DNA of 64,000 bases from Zoroaster sp. YZ-2022 (GCA_029582265.1 CM055837.1:15970369-16034368); one strand, 5' to 3'. Numbered from the stretch's first letter, positions 41,690 to 53,694 are shown. A program made the numbers and translations. The notes: a model not told the origin generated them from the letters alone.

Positions 41690-41945
41690 CGTACACTGTT
41701 GGTAATCTCGGGAAAACAAAATTTATCACATATTCACATAAAACTCAGTCAGTGTAAATTAATGACGGGATCAAACATCCTTTGAAATATTTCTGTCTGA
41801 TGCGCTATCATTTTAGTAAAATTTGTAACAAAATTTCCAAAATAAAAATACGTCATCTGAAGACAGCAATTCCACGGTTGAAGGAATCTGAATTCATCTT
41901 CACTATTGTTAACAACACAAAGAAATCAGCTGAGTCTTTTAAAGC
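41690..41945 (+). mobile_element. Family E fragment
   Basis: ACTGTTGGTAATCTCGGG, GGGATCAAACATCCTTTGA and AATATTTCTGTCTGATGCGC are family E words. Confidence 0.65.
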
Positions 41946-43264
41946 ATTGAAGTGCGTATACAACGCTTTGAGTTAGGAATTATGTATATAAACACGAAGT
42001 TGTACTCGATACTGCCTCAATTAGGAATGTCACTATGGAGGAATTTGAGTAATCTACAACATGTCCATTTTCGTTCATTCATGGAGGAAAAGCACTTCAA
42101 ATTAAAAACAATTATGACAAGTTCTATAGTCGAGTACCCGGTATTGCATCTGGCAACAATCGAATAATTCGTTTATAGAAGGTCTATAACCTATACCGGT
42201 ACTATAAACATTGGCAGACCCAGGGGAGGGGTATGTGCCCTTATTTTGTATCGCAGTCCATATAAATTTACCATAAGGCAGACTTTTAGTCGAGTACTTT
42301 TTCATGAGTTCGAGTACGAGTACAAAAACTTGTACTCGAGTACATTTTGTGCAGTGGCCTACGTATAAAACTTAATCACGCCGCGGCAACTTGTATTGGA
42401 GAACATTGGCTGGGCCGTGATCAAGGTTTATAGTGAACGCGTTTGACCTTCCCCAAATAATCACAAATACAACCAGACCTCTGTCAAGCAGATGATCCAT
42501 TTCAGATTGAATTGTTATTCGCATTTTCTCGAACATGAAAACCTGTCAGACGGTATAACTCATCAAAACCAATTATACTTTGAGATAATTATTTGCTCGG
42601 TTTCTTTTCCGGAAGTTGTCGACGGTGTACATCCCCAAGTTTTTTTTCCAACTAGCTGCCAATCACAGCTTTGTGTTCAAAATGTCCTCCCTCATACAAA
42701 TATGCACAGTAGTTCAAGAGTTCAGTATTTACCAATTAATCAAAATGAACAAACAGTTTGGCCCGAATGCAATACAAACCATTAAAATGGAGAAAAGTGC
42801 AGACCTTTATCGAATTCACTTCTTTCTCCTGGTTCAATATGTTAACTGTCAATAATTATTCCTTCCCCCCATTGCCCACAAATGAACTAACCAACATTTA
42901 ATTTTTGAATAATATTTGCTCCGTTTTCTACGCCACATGATTTTCGTTTCGAAAAAGCAAATATTTATTCTTAGCTCCACACTCCCCATATCCGGCGTGT
43001 TGTTCATTATTACTGACAATAAAGTGGAAAACAGCTTGTCCAGTTAGCTATTTATTTCGTCCTGAAAAAAGAACAACATGTCAAGAAACACAATCATGTC
43101 TGCTACACAATAGCACCCGGATACCGCAGCATATCGCAGTTTTAGCCAGTCGTGTAAAGCGGTCAGGTGCTCGGCCAACTTGTATTCGATAGAAAACAAA
43201 CAAATACGGTTTGCTGGAAGCCGTTAACAATACCACGGAAACCCAAACACTTAACCATCCCAGA
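41946..43264. other. Unannotated stretch
   Basis: Several short ORFs without recognisable features. CGAGTAC words cluster at about 42285-42345. No gene supported. Confidence 0.4.
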
Positions 43265-43480
43265 TTCAAATTATCGAGTATTTTCCTTTAAAAAATTGAA
43301 TACGAAAAATCTGAATGCATTTTCACTATTTTCTCGTTAATGAAACAATGTAATAAGTTGAAACTTTCACAGGTTTAATTTTTTACATAAATCTTGATTT
43401 TTATAAAGTATGGATGCATTAACAGACATCTTACCAATAGTTTATATTAAGTATATATTTTGTTCTTTTACAGAAAAAAA
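43265..43480 (+). mobile_element. Family E right-half fragment
   Basis: AATCTGAATGCATTTTCACT, TTGAAACTTTCACAGGTTT and ATCTTGATTTTTATAAAGT, then ACAGACATCTTACCAA. Confidence 0.7.
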
Positions 43481-44506
43481 ACCTGCACAATTTTTCACTG
43501 CAGTGTTGAACCATATTCACAGTTGGCCTATGATTTGTAAGCTCACATTCTATTGAGAGCTAGGCCTATTGTCGTCCATTTATATTTATTATGCAATTTC
43601 TTGATAGATCATATACAATGCACAATGCACATCCTTCAAATTGAAACAGACGATATTGAGAGAGCACTAGAGATTGTCTGTCGTAAGTGCTATCATCAAC
43701 TCCCCAAGTAAAACATTTTAAGCCGAGAAGTCTGACCGGCAATGAAATGCCACTCCAGTGATGCCGTTTCCCATCTATTACGGCAGGACTGCATGCGCGG
43801 ACTTGATCAAACATGTCATCGTCACGCCAGTCGCATCGCGTTGGCACGGCGGTACACTTGCGTCTCTGCCCGGTCGCTCCGTCGTGTGTGCACACGGCAG
43901 TGGAGCGAAGCCACCGGACCCCTTTTCATCGCACGGTGGAGCATTTTTTTTTTTCTTACCGGGAGACAAAAAAGAAGAAATTCCATTAACCGTTGGCCAT
44001 TAACCAGATTGATTTTCGGACCTGCACCAATTTGGCATGTGTGTATAGGAGTGCCAAGTCAAATGCCAACCAAATACGCTATTGTCGTAATAGATGAATA
44101 TCGACCATTTCTGTTGGGTTTTAAAAATTGCAAACATACTAGCACGAGGGGCCTAAAGTACACGCGGGTTCGAGAAGTTTAAAAAAGTTAACTGAACAAC
44201 AATTACCTCCCAAAAAGAACCATGCAAAACCATGCAAAAACAACAAATAAACAAAACACACAAGCAAGCAATAAAGTAAACAAGAGAACAAACAAAGAAG
44301 CAAGAAAGACACCCGAAGAAAGAGAACACTTCACTTCAAAATCCACCTCATACGTATGTGTGGAAATACGGATCACTGTTTCGCCATTCATCGACAAACC
44401 TAACCTGCCTTATTTCGTTTTCCCCGCCCGCTCTGGTTAGGAAAAGAAATGCGACAACTGGGTAGGCATATTAATATTATAGTGTATAAACTGCTGAGAA
44501 CAAAAT
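43481..44506. other. Unannotated stretch with CpG-rich patch (about 43740-43950)
   Basis: The patch (GTCACGCCAGTCGCATCGCG … CGGTCGCTCCGTCGTGTGTG) holds overlapping ORFs in several frames (up to 146 codons), none with a recognised domain. It could be a promoter-like CpG cluster; direction unknown. Confidence 0.35.
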
Positions 44507-45196
44507 ATCAATCAACTCCATTCATTTACATTAGTTTTGGGCGGTTTTTTATCAATCAACTCCATTCATTTACACTAGTTTTGGGTGTTTTTTATCAATC
44601 AACTCCATTCATTTACATTAGTTTTGGGCGGTTTTTTATCAATCAACTCCATTCATTTACATTAGTTTTGGGCGGTTTTTTATCAATCAACTCCATTCAT
44701 TTACATTAGTTTTGGGCGGTTTTTTATCAATCAACTCCATTCATTTACACTAGTTTTGGGTGTTTTTTATCAATCAACTCCATTCATTTACATTAGTTTT
44801 GGGCGGTTTTTTATCAATCAACTCCATTCATTTACATTAGTTTTGGGCGGTTTTTTATCAATCAACTCCATTCATTTACATTAGTTTTGGGCGGTTTTTT
44901 ATCAGTCAACTTCATTCATTTACATTAGTTTTGGGTGTTTTTTTAATCAATCAACTCCATTCATTTACACTAGTTTTGGGCGGTTTTTTATCAATCAACT
45001 CCATTCATTTACATTAGTTTTGGGCGGTTTTTTATCAATCAACTCCACTCATTTACACTAGTTTTGTGCGTTTTTTTTAATCAATCAACTCCACTAGTTT
45101 TGGGCGGTTTTTTATCAATCAACTCCACTCATTTACACTAGTTTTGGGCGTTTTTTTTATCAATCAACTCCACTCATTTACACTAGTTTTGGGCGG
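44507..45196. repeat. 44-bp minisatellite, about 15 units
   Basis: The unit contains ATCAATCAACTCCATTCATT and TACATTAGTTTTGGGCGG plus a T-run of variable length. Higher-order alternation of ATTAG/GGGCGG and CTAG/GGGTG variants is visible. Confidence 0.97.
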
Positions 45197-45439
45197 CCCT
45201 ATACTATTTCTTAGGCCGTGTCCGAAGTATAGGAAGAAACAATGATCTAGCCATAGCCGTAACCAAAGTCGTCATTTCCGAAACGGCCTTATTTTTATAA
45301 GGCAGGTCCATTTAAATACAGATTTTGGGCCTCTCAGACACGTTTGTTGACATTTAGTCATAATGACCAAATGTTGAGGAGTGTGTTTAGGATGCCTGAA
45401 ATCTCGACTAGTCCTTTCAGACCCGCGCATCGGTACTTT

Positions 45440-45690
45440 GCTATGAAACGATGTCCAATTACAGCCAAAATTGCTGGATCGATTGGAATTCTGCCGTGCT
45501 GTGTTTTAAACATAGGGCTATGAATGTTTGCCCGATTTGTGCGGCCTCTCTTAGCCACCATACTATGGGAAATTTGGTCTGGTCTGGTATACCTGTATCA
45601 CGCATTTCACTGGTTGGCAAAAAGAAAAAAAAGAAAAAAAAGAGAAAAAAAACGCGTCACCACACCGATTTTTTAAAACTTCATGCGTTT
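45440..45690 (-). mobile_element. Family D repeat copy 2 (inverted)
   Basis: It contains AAACGATGTCCAATTACAGC, TGCTGGATCGATTGGAATTC and GAGAGGCC-type words in inverse orientation to 21480 and 52408. It ends with an A-rich run and CGCGTCACCACACCGATTTT. Confidence 0.78.
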
Positions 45691-45698
45691 AACTGTAA

Positions 45699-46080
45699 AT
45701 AATAATAATAATAATAATAATAATGTGTGGACTTATATAGCGCACGTATCCACCAACTGAGTGGTGCTCAAGGCGCATTATATTATTACCCCTGCTCATA
45801 AGGCTCATAAGGCTCATAAATCATTCCTGAAACCATCTCAGCTCCCTGGGGAGTATACAGCTCAATTGCTGCCATTACAGCGCATATAGGGCTAATCAAC
45901 CAACTCTGCCCTCACAGGTACCCATTTAACCCCTGGGTGGAGAGAAGCAATTATGGTAAAGTGTCTTGCTCAAGGACACAAGCACCACCGGGTCACGGCT
46001 GGGATTCGAACCCACATTCTGACGACTCAGCCATCAGAACACAAATCCGATGCACTAAACCGCTCGACCATGGCACTCCA
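45699..46080 (-). mobile_element. SINE-L copy 5 (full length)
   Basis: It runs from the (AAT)n tail at left to TGGAGTGCCATGGTCGAGCG (minus strand) at right, with box B GGGTTCGAATCCCAGCC and the complete body. Confidence 0.92.
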
Positions 46081-46436
46081 TGGTGATTGTGGGTAGGCCT
46101 ATTGTTGATTGTCTTTTATATGTATGCTGGTACCCATAGGAAACCAGTGTATGCCCCTGACAGGGCCAACCAGTTGAAATAAGAAATAAACAAATAGATT
46201 AATAAGGCACAACAATTGTGATGTTGCCAAAATTGATTTACTCTCTTTGAATCAATACATGTTCATTACAAATCCAACCTGTGAAAGTTTTAGCTCAAAG
46301 CCATGAGAAACAGCAGCTTAAAAAAACAACTGGAGGAAAAGGTTACATCTTTTTGAAAATGTGTCTATTTGTTGTTCGTGTTTACTCTGAAATGAGTGAA
46401 CTTCAGACAACATCATTGTTTATTGTTTACCAACTT
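46081..46436. other. Stretch with family E remnants
   Basis: GTTGCCAAAATTGATTTACTC and CTCTTTGAATCAATACATG near 46225-46260 look like one decayed 81-bp unit. Nothing else. Confidence 0.45.
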
Positions 46437-46587
46437 CACATCAAGTTCGTATTCGAAAACAAAATTTCGGTTATTATTATTAATTGTATAATCAATTAAT
46501 TACCATTGTTGTAGCATCAAGTTAGTATTCGAAAACAAAATTTCGGTTATTATTTGTAAAATCAAGTAATTACCATTGTTGCAGCAT
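46437..46587. repeat. About 75-bp tandem duplication
   Basis: ATTCGAAAACAAAATTTCGG with ATTACCATTGTTG-AGCA occurs twice in tandem. Confidence 0.9.
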
Positions 46588-47161
46588 TTACTTTAAATAA
46601 TCCCACTCCTCATGAATAAGGACCGGTGAACTTAACATGAACTAGACGACTGTTTGATGATCAATGGCTTCATATATGGCGCCTGTGTGATCCTATTGTC
46701 GAATATAGGATAACTGATCACCGTTATTGCTTTCCATCGACACCAATTGTGTGTAAAACGTCTAGCCTAAATATGTCATTATATGACATAACTACAATGC
46801 AGGTTACTAACTACTTTTTTTGCATAAAATATTCTATGAGATTTTTTGTCAGAAAATGACTTTATTTTCATCATTCTAAATAATACAACCATCCAGCCTG
46901 TCAATCAAACATTGATCAATAACACTTTACCTGACAACGGTTGCTATCCGCCATTTTGTCGGTCAAGCTTTCCAGGGTTTATGCCCTAAGTTGTCTTATA
47001 GCACCGGTATGCACTTTTGGGTTAAAACCTTATGACTATACTTTGTCAGTAGATTTTTTTTAAATAAAAGCTTCTTCCACGGTAAAGTACTGCTCATGGC
47101 AGTACCTGTTCATCTAGCACTGTGTATCCACATCGAGTTTGAAGAAAGGCACAATTTTTTC
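46588..47161. other. Unannotated stretch
   Basis: Similar wording occurs at 56100-56520 (ATCCGCCATTTTG/GCTATCTACCATT, ATAGCACCGGTATGCAC/GCCGTACCGGTACTTATTC), suggesting a diffuse, unclassified dispersed repeat. Confidence 0.35.
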
Positions 47162-47294
47162 TATACTACTCAAAACAATTTAGGGAACACCGGAATAATC
47201 TCAGTTAAAGCAAGATCATTTATTTCAGATAAACACAATGTTTCACAGAATTGATGAGAAACAACTGCACAATGAAACAGATGATAAAGGATGC

Positions 47295-47516
47295 ATAGGT
47301 AAAACTTGTAGCTTTGCATGGTGAGGATGATAAGTAAGACTAATTGCGGTGACACCATGTGGAATCTCAATTGAGTAGTAATTAGTTCTGAAAAGAACTG
47401 GGGGTACAACTCGACGTTTCGATCAGTATGCTCTGATCGTCCTCAGGAGAATGCCGGACTCTGGAAAATGCTGCTGCTTAAGTAGGCTGCTGGAGGATCA
47501 TCCCATGAATGGATGC
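47295..47516 (-). mobile_element. HHR-family insertion inside family Z copy 5
   Basis: It contains TGTAGCTTTGCATGGTGA, TTGCGGTGACACCATGTGG, AGTTCTGAAAAGAACT, a minus-strand hammerhead-like motif and GCTTAAGTAGGCTGCTGG. The last matches 4935-4957 inverted, so it shows the most complete end-to-core order of the family. Confidence 0.8.
47410..47449 (-). ncRNA. Hammerhead-ribozyme-like motif
   Basis: The minus strand reads CTC, CTGAGGA, extra C, GATCAG/CTGATC, GAAAC, GTC, GAG, with stems I and II perfectly paired. Confidence 0.45.
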
Positions 47517-47653
47517 TGGAGTGATTACACATTTCATGACATGACTACTGAAAGAGAGAGGGGGGTTGCAAATGAAAATCCCGGTTCATGGAACATTTCA
47601 AACCTATTTGATGTTAAAAATCCGGTGTTCCCTAAATTGTTTTGAGTAGTATA

Positions 47654-48128
47654 TTTCACCGGAATATTGCTATTTGTCTTTAGAAACGGAAAACAAATGC
47701 TTTGAAATGACACAGTAATCAGGGAAGCATGGTTAAGAGTAAATATGTACCGAAATTAATTCTTGATTGATCCCGTCATTAATTAAATTTCCACTTTTTT
47801 ACTGTTAAACCATAGAGAAAGGATAGTTTCTCTGTGGTTAAACCAAGCTTTTGACAACTATTCTGTGAAATATCTCATTTCAAAGTAATTGTTGTCCCTT
47901 CCAAAAGGAATTTCAAGTATTCCATTGAAAACATTTTGTCCGGAAATAGATGGTAAAACACGGGCGATGTATCGTTAACAATCATGTTTGACTGCACGCA
48001 CGGCTTAGTCTTGAGCCCAGACGTTCTGTGAATGTGTTCCCTTCGTTGTACCCGCACTCTGTGCGGTGCAAAATATATTTCTCATAAATGTCTCATTGTA
48101 AGACTAGAGGGACCTGACTATTTTTTTA
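47654..48128. other. Unannotated stretch
   Basis: No gene. ACACGGGCGATGTATC near 47956 resembles words at 36888 and 21922. Confidence 0.4.
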
Positions 48129-48838
48129 AGTGCTGAATATAGCACCTCAAGTGCTAATTTTAGCACTTTTTAGGAGCTTGTGAAGTGACTGCACTTGAGG
48201 TGCTATATTCAGCACTTCGTTTCTGGAGTGCATATACAAAGTGCACTCGAAGTGCTGAATATAGCATCTCAAGTGCTAATTTTAGCACTTTTTAGGAGCT
48301 TGTATAGTGACTGCACTTGAGGTGCTATATTCAGCACTTCGTTTTTAGAGTGCATATACAAAGTACACTCGAAGTGCTGAATTATAGCACCTCAAGTGCT
48401 AATTTTAGCACTTTTTAGGAGCTTGTATAGTGACTGCACTTGAGGTGCTATATTCAGCACTTCGTTTCTAGAGTGCATATACAAAGTACACTCGAAGTGC
48501 TGAATATAGCATCTCAAGTGCTAATTTTAGCACATTTTAGGAGCTTGTATAGTGACTGCACTCAAGGTGCTATATTCAGCACTTCGTTTGTAGAGTGCAT
48601 ATACAAAGTACACTCGAAGTGCTGAATATAGCACCTCAAGTGCTAATTTTAGCACTTTTTAGGAGCTTGTATAGTGACTGCACTTGAGGTGCTATATTCA
48701 GCACTTCGTTTCTAGAGTGCATATACAAAGTACACTCGAAGTGCTGAATATAGCATCTCAAGTGCTAATTTTAACACTTTTTAGGAGCTTGTATAGTGAC
48801 TGCACTTGAGGTGCTATATTCAGCACTTCGTTTTTTAG
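48129..48838. repeat. 122-bp hairpin minisatellite, about 6 units
   Basis: Each unit has arms GAAGTGCTGAATATAGCAC-CTCAAGTGC and the exact inverse GCACTTGAGGTGCTATATTC-AGCACTTC, separated by about 50 bp that include TTAGCACTTTTTAGGAGC. Unit starts fall near 48246, 48368, 48491, 48613 and 48735. Confidence 0.96.
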
Positions 48839-49082
48839 AGTGTAGCTATAAAGTGTGGATGTGAGTTATGCCTAATTTGGATTAGTGTATAATGTACAAT
48901 CCTAAATCCTATTAAATGTATGTTTCTACAACATTAATGTTAAATGGATGAAAAATTCAAACTGCACATACAACGGTAGCCTATATTACAGACACAGGAA
49001 GCTAAAATATAAACAGTTGCGACATGGTCTTTAAGGAAAGCGTATAGACACAAAAACATTAAACAAACAAACCAACAAACAA

Positions 49083-49322
49083 ACAACCAAACCAACAGAC
49101 CGACAGACCGACAGACCGACAGACCGACAGACCGACAGACCGACAGACCGACAGACCGACAGACCGACAGACCGACAGACCGACAGACCGACAGACCGAC
49201 AGACCGACAGACCGACAGACCGACAGACCGACAGACGAACAGACCAACAGACCAACAGACGAACAGACCAACAGACCAACAGACCAACAGACCAACAGAC
49301 CAACAGACCAACAGACCAACAG
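49083..49322. repeat. 8-bp (ACAGACCG)n array grading to ACAGACCA
   Basis: Perfect ACAGACCG units change by one base to ACCAACAG and ACGAACAG variants. Confidence 0.98.
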
Positions 49323-49676
49323 ACAGGCGAACATATAGATGAGCGAACAGGCGAACAGGCGAACATACGAACAGATAGACAAACAAAGAACACGAACAGC
49401 GAACAGATAGACGAACAGACGAACAGATAGATAGACGAACAGACGAACAGATAGATAGACGAACAGACGAACAGATAGATAGACAGATAGACGAACAGAC
49501 GAACAGATAGATAGACGAACAGACGAACAGACGAACAGATAGATAGACGAACAGACGAACAGATAGATAGACGAACAGACGAACAGATAGATAGACGAAC
49601 AGACGAACAGATAGATAGACGAACAGACGAACAGATAGATAGACGAACAGATAGATAGACGAACCGATAGATAGAC
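49323..49676. repeat. GATAGATAGACGAACAGACGAACA array
   Basis: A 24-bp higher-order unit built from GACGAACA and GATAGATA words, continuing the 8-bp array. The minus-strand ORFs of up to 213 codons (…SVCRSVGL…, …YLFVCSSI…) are artefacts. Confidence 0.95.
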
Positions 49677-49680
49677 AGCT

Positions 49681-50838
49681 GAACCTTGAGATCGTTTCAT
49701 ATATTAAACCGTTTTCAAAATGTATCAGACGCCAAATGCAGCATAATTTGTAACATGCAGTTTAAGTGAAGGACAATACAATGCAGTGCAACGAGTGCGT
49801 ACTACAACTGACTCACGTGAATACTAATTGGCAATACCATTTTGGGCTTCAAAAGCCAGCAAACCTGCTTAGGTAACATCATCGCTATGGCAATGACAAC
49901 CCACATCGTAGCTATATTTGCGCTTACAGATTGAATGCAATACAATGACCTTGAAATTTACCATTTTCCATGATAAAAAACGGTGGGAAGAAATTGCGCA
50001 GCCATTTTGTCCGCAACTTTCGACACTTCTCAGATGTGGGCCATGTGATCAATATGCAAATTAGGCTTACGAAGTTTACCGAGTGCTGGGTCTATACATG
50101 GAGTACCTCCATGGTCTATACATGGAGGTAATTTTTACCTCCATGGTCTATACTACTATTTTCACAAGAGACAGGTGGGCTGATAGCTTACAGGTGTAGA
50201 TTGCTGAAATTAAGTCCTCTGAAGAATGGAGATCATTGTGACAAAGCAATGGAATCTCGATTACCTGAACGTTCCCGTTTTGATAGAATGTTTCCGTTTT
50301 ACTGGTCTCGGACATGTGGCCAATTAAAACCAGACGACCTCGCCATGTCACCTGTACACAAAAGGTCGCATCTTCCAGACCGAAACGGTCAGTCAAAATG
50401 GTTAATAGTTAATCACATATAGCGGCCTTGACAAATTGGTCTGCTGTGAATAGCCGTTTTAATAGGGACGATTAGTCTATTTTATCTGTTCGGTCATCTC
50501 GTGTGGTGATTTACAGGAAGATTTATGGTCGCGTAACATATGTGCACACAGACGGCTGTTTTATGGAGGCTCTCTAGTGGATCATCTGGCTCAGCAGTGT
50601 TACATGTGTAATCATTACAGACGGCTGTTGTATGCACCAAAAAAGAAAAACGCCCCAATAAAAAAAATAATTAGGGCCTATATTAAAACAAAATAGAAGA
50701 TAAAGTACTTTTTTGTTGTATGTAGGGGAATGTTTTGTTTTTTGTTTTTTGCGCAGTTAGCGACCCCGTTTCTGAAGTTCTGCCGCTGCCGAAACCTGTA
50801 AAGGACTTTTCATGTTATATTACTTTTAATACACACCA
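49681..50838. other. Unannotated stretch
   Basis: Local inverted words CTCCATGGTCTATACATGGA at 50105-50150. No gene supported. Confidence 0.4.
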
Positions 50839-50841
50839 TTC

Positions 50842-51715
50842 AGGGGCGGATCCAGGATTTTTTTCGAAAGGAGGGGGTCCATATAGTAGGATTTTTATTG
50901 TGTCACAAGAAACAGTACGCAAAATAAGCCCTTATGTGTAATCGTCCCACCATTTTGTTGACGTTTTTTACACCCTAATGTAAGCTATAGACATCCTGTT
51001 AATTTTTAACCCTTCTACTACTACAAGGGTCAAAAACAGTGCCAAGGTATATCTAGTGCACTTAAAAAGTCAAACACTGTCAAACCTTACGTGTAGTAAG
51101 TACATTTACATGTCAAAATGAGTCGACCGTTTTTGGCTGGTAAAAGCATTGTCTGGTATTGTTCAGGGTGGTCAAAATGACAGTCAAAATGACAGTCAAA
51201 ACCAGTAAAAATGCCCCTGTTTGACTATTTTGGGTCAACAGTCAAAACGGGCAGTTGACTGGTTTTGACCTCTGTAGCAACTTCCCACTAAAGTGCAGCA
51301 ATAGTAGGAGGGATAAAGAACAATAGCTTAGTGACCCTACAGTCAGTTGTGAGTATAAGTGCATCTTTGTTAAAGCCACAGATTTACAGTAAAAATAACC
51401 TGATATAATGAGTCCAAAGTTACATCGTCTTAGCCTGTCTCCTTGTGTGTTCATCTCTTCTACAAATCAACGGCCAGCTCAAGTAATAATCCAAATCCAG
51501 TACGTCAAAAACAGTATTACACTAGTGTGTTTTTTGTTAAATTTATTTTTAAAATTTAGTATTATTTTGTTTACAGATTATTGGTCCTTTTTAAAAAATT
51601 TAAAAACGGGGGCCCACCCCCCCAAAAAACCCCATACCAAAACGTATTGTATATTTACACGCATGGTGATAACAAGGGGTGGGGAACATTCCCCTTACTC
51701 CATCCCAGGATCTGC
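50842..51715. mobile_element. Probable hAT-like element with nested MITE A
   Basis: The left end GGGGCGGATCCAGGATTTTT resembles the ends at 34430 and 58669. A candidate right end is CATCCCAGGATCTGCTAATT near 51702. MITE A is nested at 51006-51316. No target duplication was identified. Confidence 0.45.
51006..51316. mobile_element. TTAA-flanked MITE, family A copy 2
   Basis: It runs from TTAACCCTTCTACTACTAC to AATAGTAGGAGGGATAA (right TTAA mutated to ATAA). It is inverted relative to copy 1 and highly similar. Confidence 0.82.
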
Positions 51716-51716
51716 T

Positions 51717-52407
51717 AATTCCCCATGGTTCCGCCCATACCCTCTTGTTTCTCGATTAAATCGGTCGATTCGGGCTCGCGTTTTTTAATGTTCTCTTTCG
51801 TAGCTGATGAATCGAGGGAACTGTACTTAGTGTGGACATTTGAGCCCTCTTAACGTGAATGCACTGCAGAAAAGCAGTCCAAAACGTACAAAGCCGGTCC
51901 AACAATTAACAACACTCCCAGTCACTGTACTTTGTCTTGTTCCCTTTCTCTCTCCATCAATGCCCTATTGTTGAATTGTTAAGGCTGGTACCCCTTTGTT
52001 TTCCTGAAGCTCAGAACATTCAAGCTTAGACAATGGCGTCAATGGATGACACCACTTGCTCAAATCCCAGGATATCAAACAGACCGTGTAATATGATATT
52101 ACAGTTTCCATGAGCGACTGAGCTTATTATTTGATATTCATATTTTATAGGGAATTAAGGTACAAAATTTTGTATTTACGAGAAACGGAAATTGATTGTA
52201 AGTCTAGAAGCTTGGTTTTAAGATGGTAATGATACCAAACATCCTGAGAAGTTATTCTGGCTGACATTATTATCATGTTCAAGAAATCGTTAATCTATAG
52301 ACAGTTTTTTAATCTGAAATGAATCATCAGTTGTTAACCCAATTCCAGAATAGAATGTGCACAGAATCTGTGTGCATGTTCACAATTTTCTCTTGAACGA
52401 AACAATG
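51717..52407. other. Unannotated stretch with family E words
   Basis: From about 52150: AATTAAGGTACAAAATTTTG, ATGGTAATGATACCAAACAT and GAGAAGTTATTCTGGCTG point to a degraded family E copy. Confidence 0.45.
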
Positions 52408-52464
52408 CACTTAGGCCAACAAAAGTATCCAGTTTCTGTCATAGGTCGGCTTCAAAATCGGTGC

Positions 52465-52497
<33 letters not shown>

Positions 52498-52700
52498 TAG
52501 TCTTATTTTCCCCAACCGGTGAAATACGTGATACACATGTACGCGGTTATTGGAACCAGTCCAAATTTCACATACACAAAATATGGTGGCTAAGAGAGGC
52601 CTCACAAATGTGAAAAAGGGTATTTTAAAACACAGCACGGCAGAATTCCAATCGATCCAGCAATGTTGGCTTGCAATTGGACATCGTTTCATAGAAAAAA
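52408..52700 (+). mobile_element. Family D repeat copy 3
   Basis: GTCGGCTTCAAAATCGGTGC, a 30-bp T-run, TGGTGGCTAAGAGAGGCCTC and GGCAGAATTCCAATCGATCC. The T-run replaces sequence present in copy 1. Confidence 0.8.
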
Positions 52701-52890
52701 ACAACATCGTTTCATAGCAAAACAAAAAATAATAATAAAAAATAAAAATAAATAAAAAAATAAAATAATAAAATAAAAAAATATACAAATAAACAAATAT
52801 ACAAATATACAAATATGCAAATAAACAAATATGCAAATAAGCAAATAAACAAATAAGCAAATAAGCAAATAAGCAAATAAGCAAATGCAG
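52701..52890. repeat. A/AAT-rich tract grading into CAAATAAG repeats
   Basis: (AAATA)n is followed by iterated AAGCAAATAAGCAAATA. Confidence 0.95.
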
Positions 52891-53307
52891 ATGAGCGGGT
52901 TGCGTATTTTTTTCCCAGGACAAACGTGGGCGATTTTTATGAAATTCCTATTTAAAAAAAATTGTCTTTTATCAACAAGTTTTTTTAAAATAATTTTTTT
53001 TCAAAACTGCCCGTTCGTCCTGGAAAAAAAAAATACGCTAGCGGGTCTGAGGCATTGCGCGCGGAGACCAGACACCAGAGACTGTTTTGGACCTTAGTGT
53101 AACTGTCAAGGGTTTGTTTTATACATATAATATTGATTCTTATAAAGTATTGATTTACAATTTTTTTCTTCTAATTGTTACCAAAAGTAGAAACATTACT
53201 TGCAACTCAACGCCAATTCGGGGGAGGGGTTGGGGGTTGGGGGAGGGGCACTATCTTACCCTCTCACAATTTCCAGGTCAGAGTTGACCCGGAAATGGGC
53301 TTTCACT

Positions 53308-53607
53308 TTCGGCTACTCCAGTTAGGGGTCGCCACATCGGATCAAGATCCGCATAATTATTTGATTTGGCATGGGTTTTACGCCGGAGGCCCTTCCTGAC
53401 GCAACCCTCCCATTTATCCGGGCTTGGGACCGGTACTAAGCATGCACTGGCTGGGTTCAATTCGGCCCTCGCAGCAATTATGGTAAAGTGTCTTGCTCAA
53501 GGACACAAGCACCATGGTCGCGGCAAGGATTCGAACCCACACACTCTGACGACTCAGCCATCAGAACACAAATCCGATGCACCAAACCGCTCGACCATGG
53601 CACCCCG
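53308..53607 (-). mobile_element. Chimeric SINE with 19-bp target duplications
   Basis: The minus strand starts with the SINE-L head (TGCCATGGTCGAGCGGTTTG, box B GGTTCGAATCC) and CTTGAGCAAGACACTTTACC. It then switches to an unrelated 3' domain containing CAAGCCCGGATAAATGGGAG, GCGTCAGGAAGGGCCTCCGG and GGCGACCCCTAACTGGAGTA. CCGGAAATGGGCTTTCACT flanks it exactly at 53289-53307 and 53608-53626. It lacks the ATT tail of other copies. Confidence 0.9.
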
Positions 53608-53694
53608 CCGGAAATGGGCTTTCACTACAGACCAATATTTATGTCAGCTTGACCGGAATCAGGATCTCTTTTTTGTTTAAATGGTGCCTGTGCA

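Larger units (their letters stand above)
47162..47653 (+). mobile_element. Family Z element copy 5, interrupted
   Basis: Both Z ends are present, but an HHR-family piece (about 47295-47516) is inserted in the middle. GGATGC flanks the insertion on both sides (47289-47294 and 47511-47516). Confidence 0.88.

Noticed and set aside
49059..49700. 213-residue cysteine/serine/leucine-rich ORF
   Set aside because: Every frame is open through the 8-bp array. It is a low-complexity artefact.
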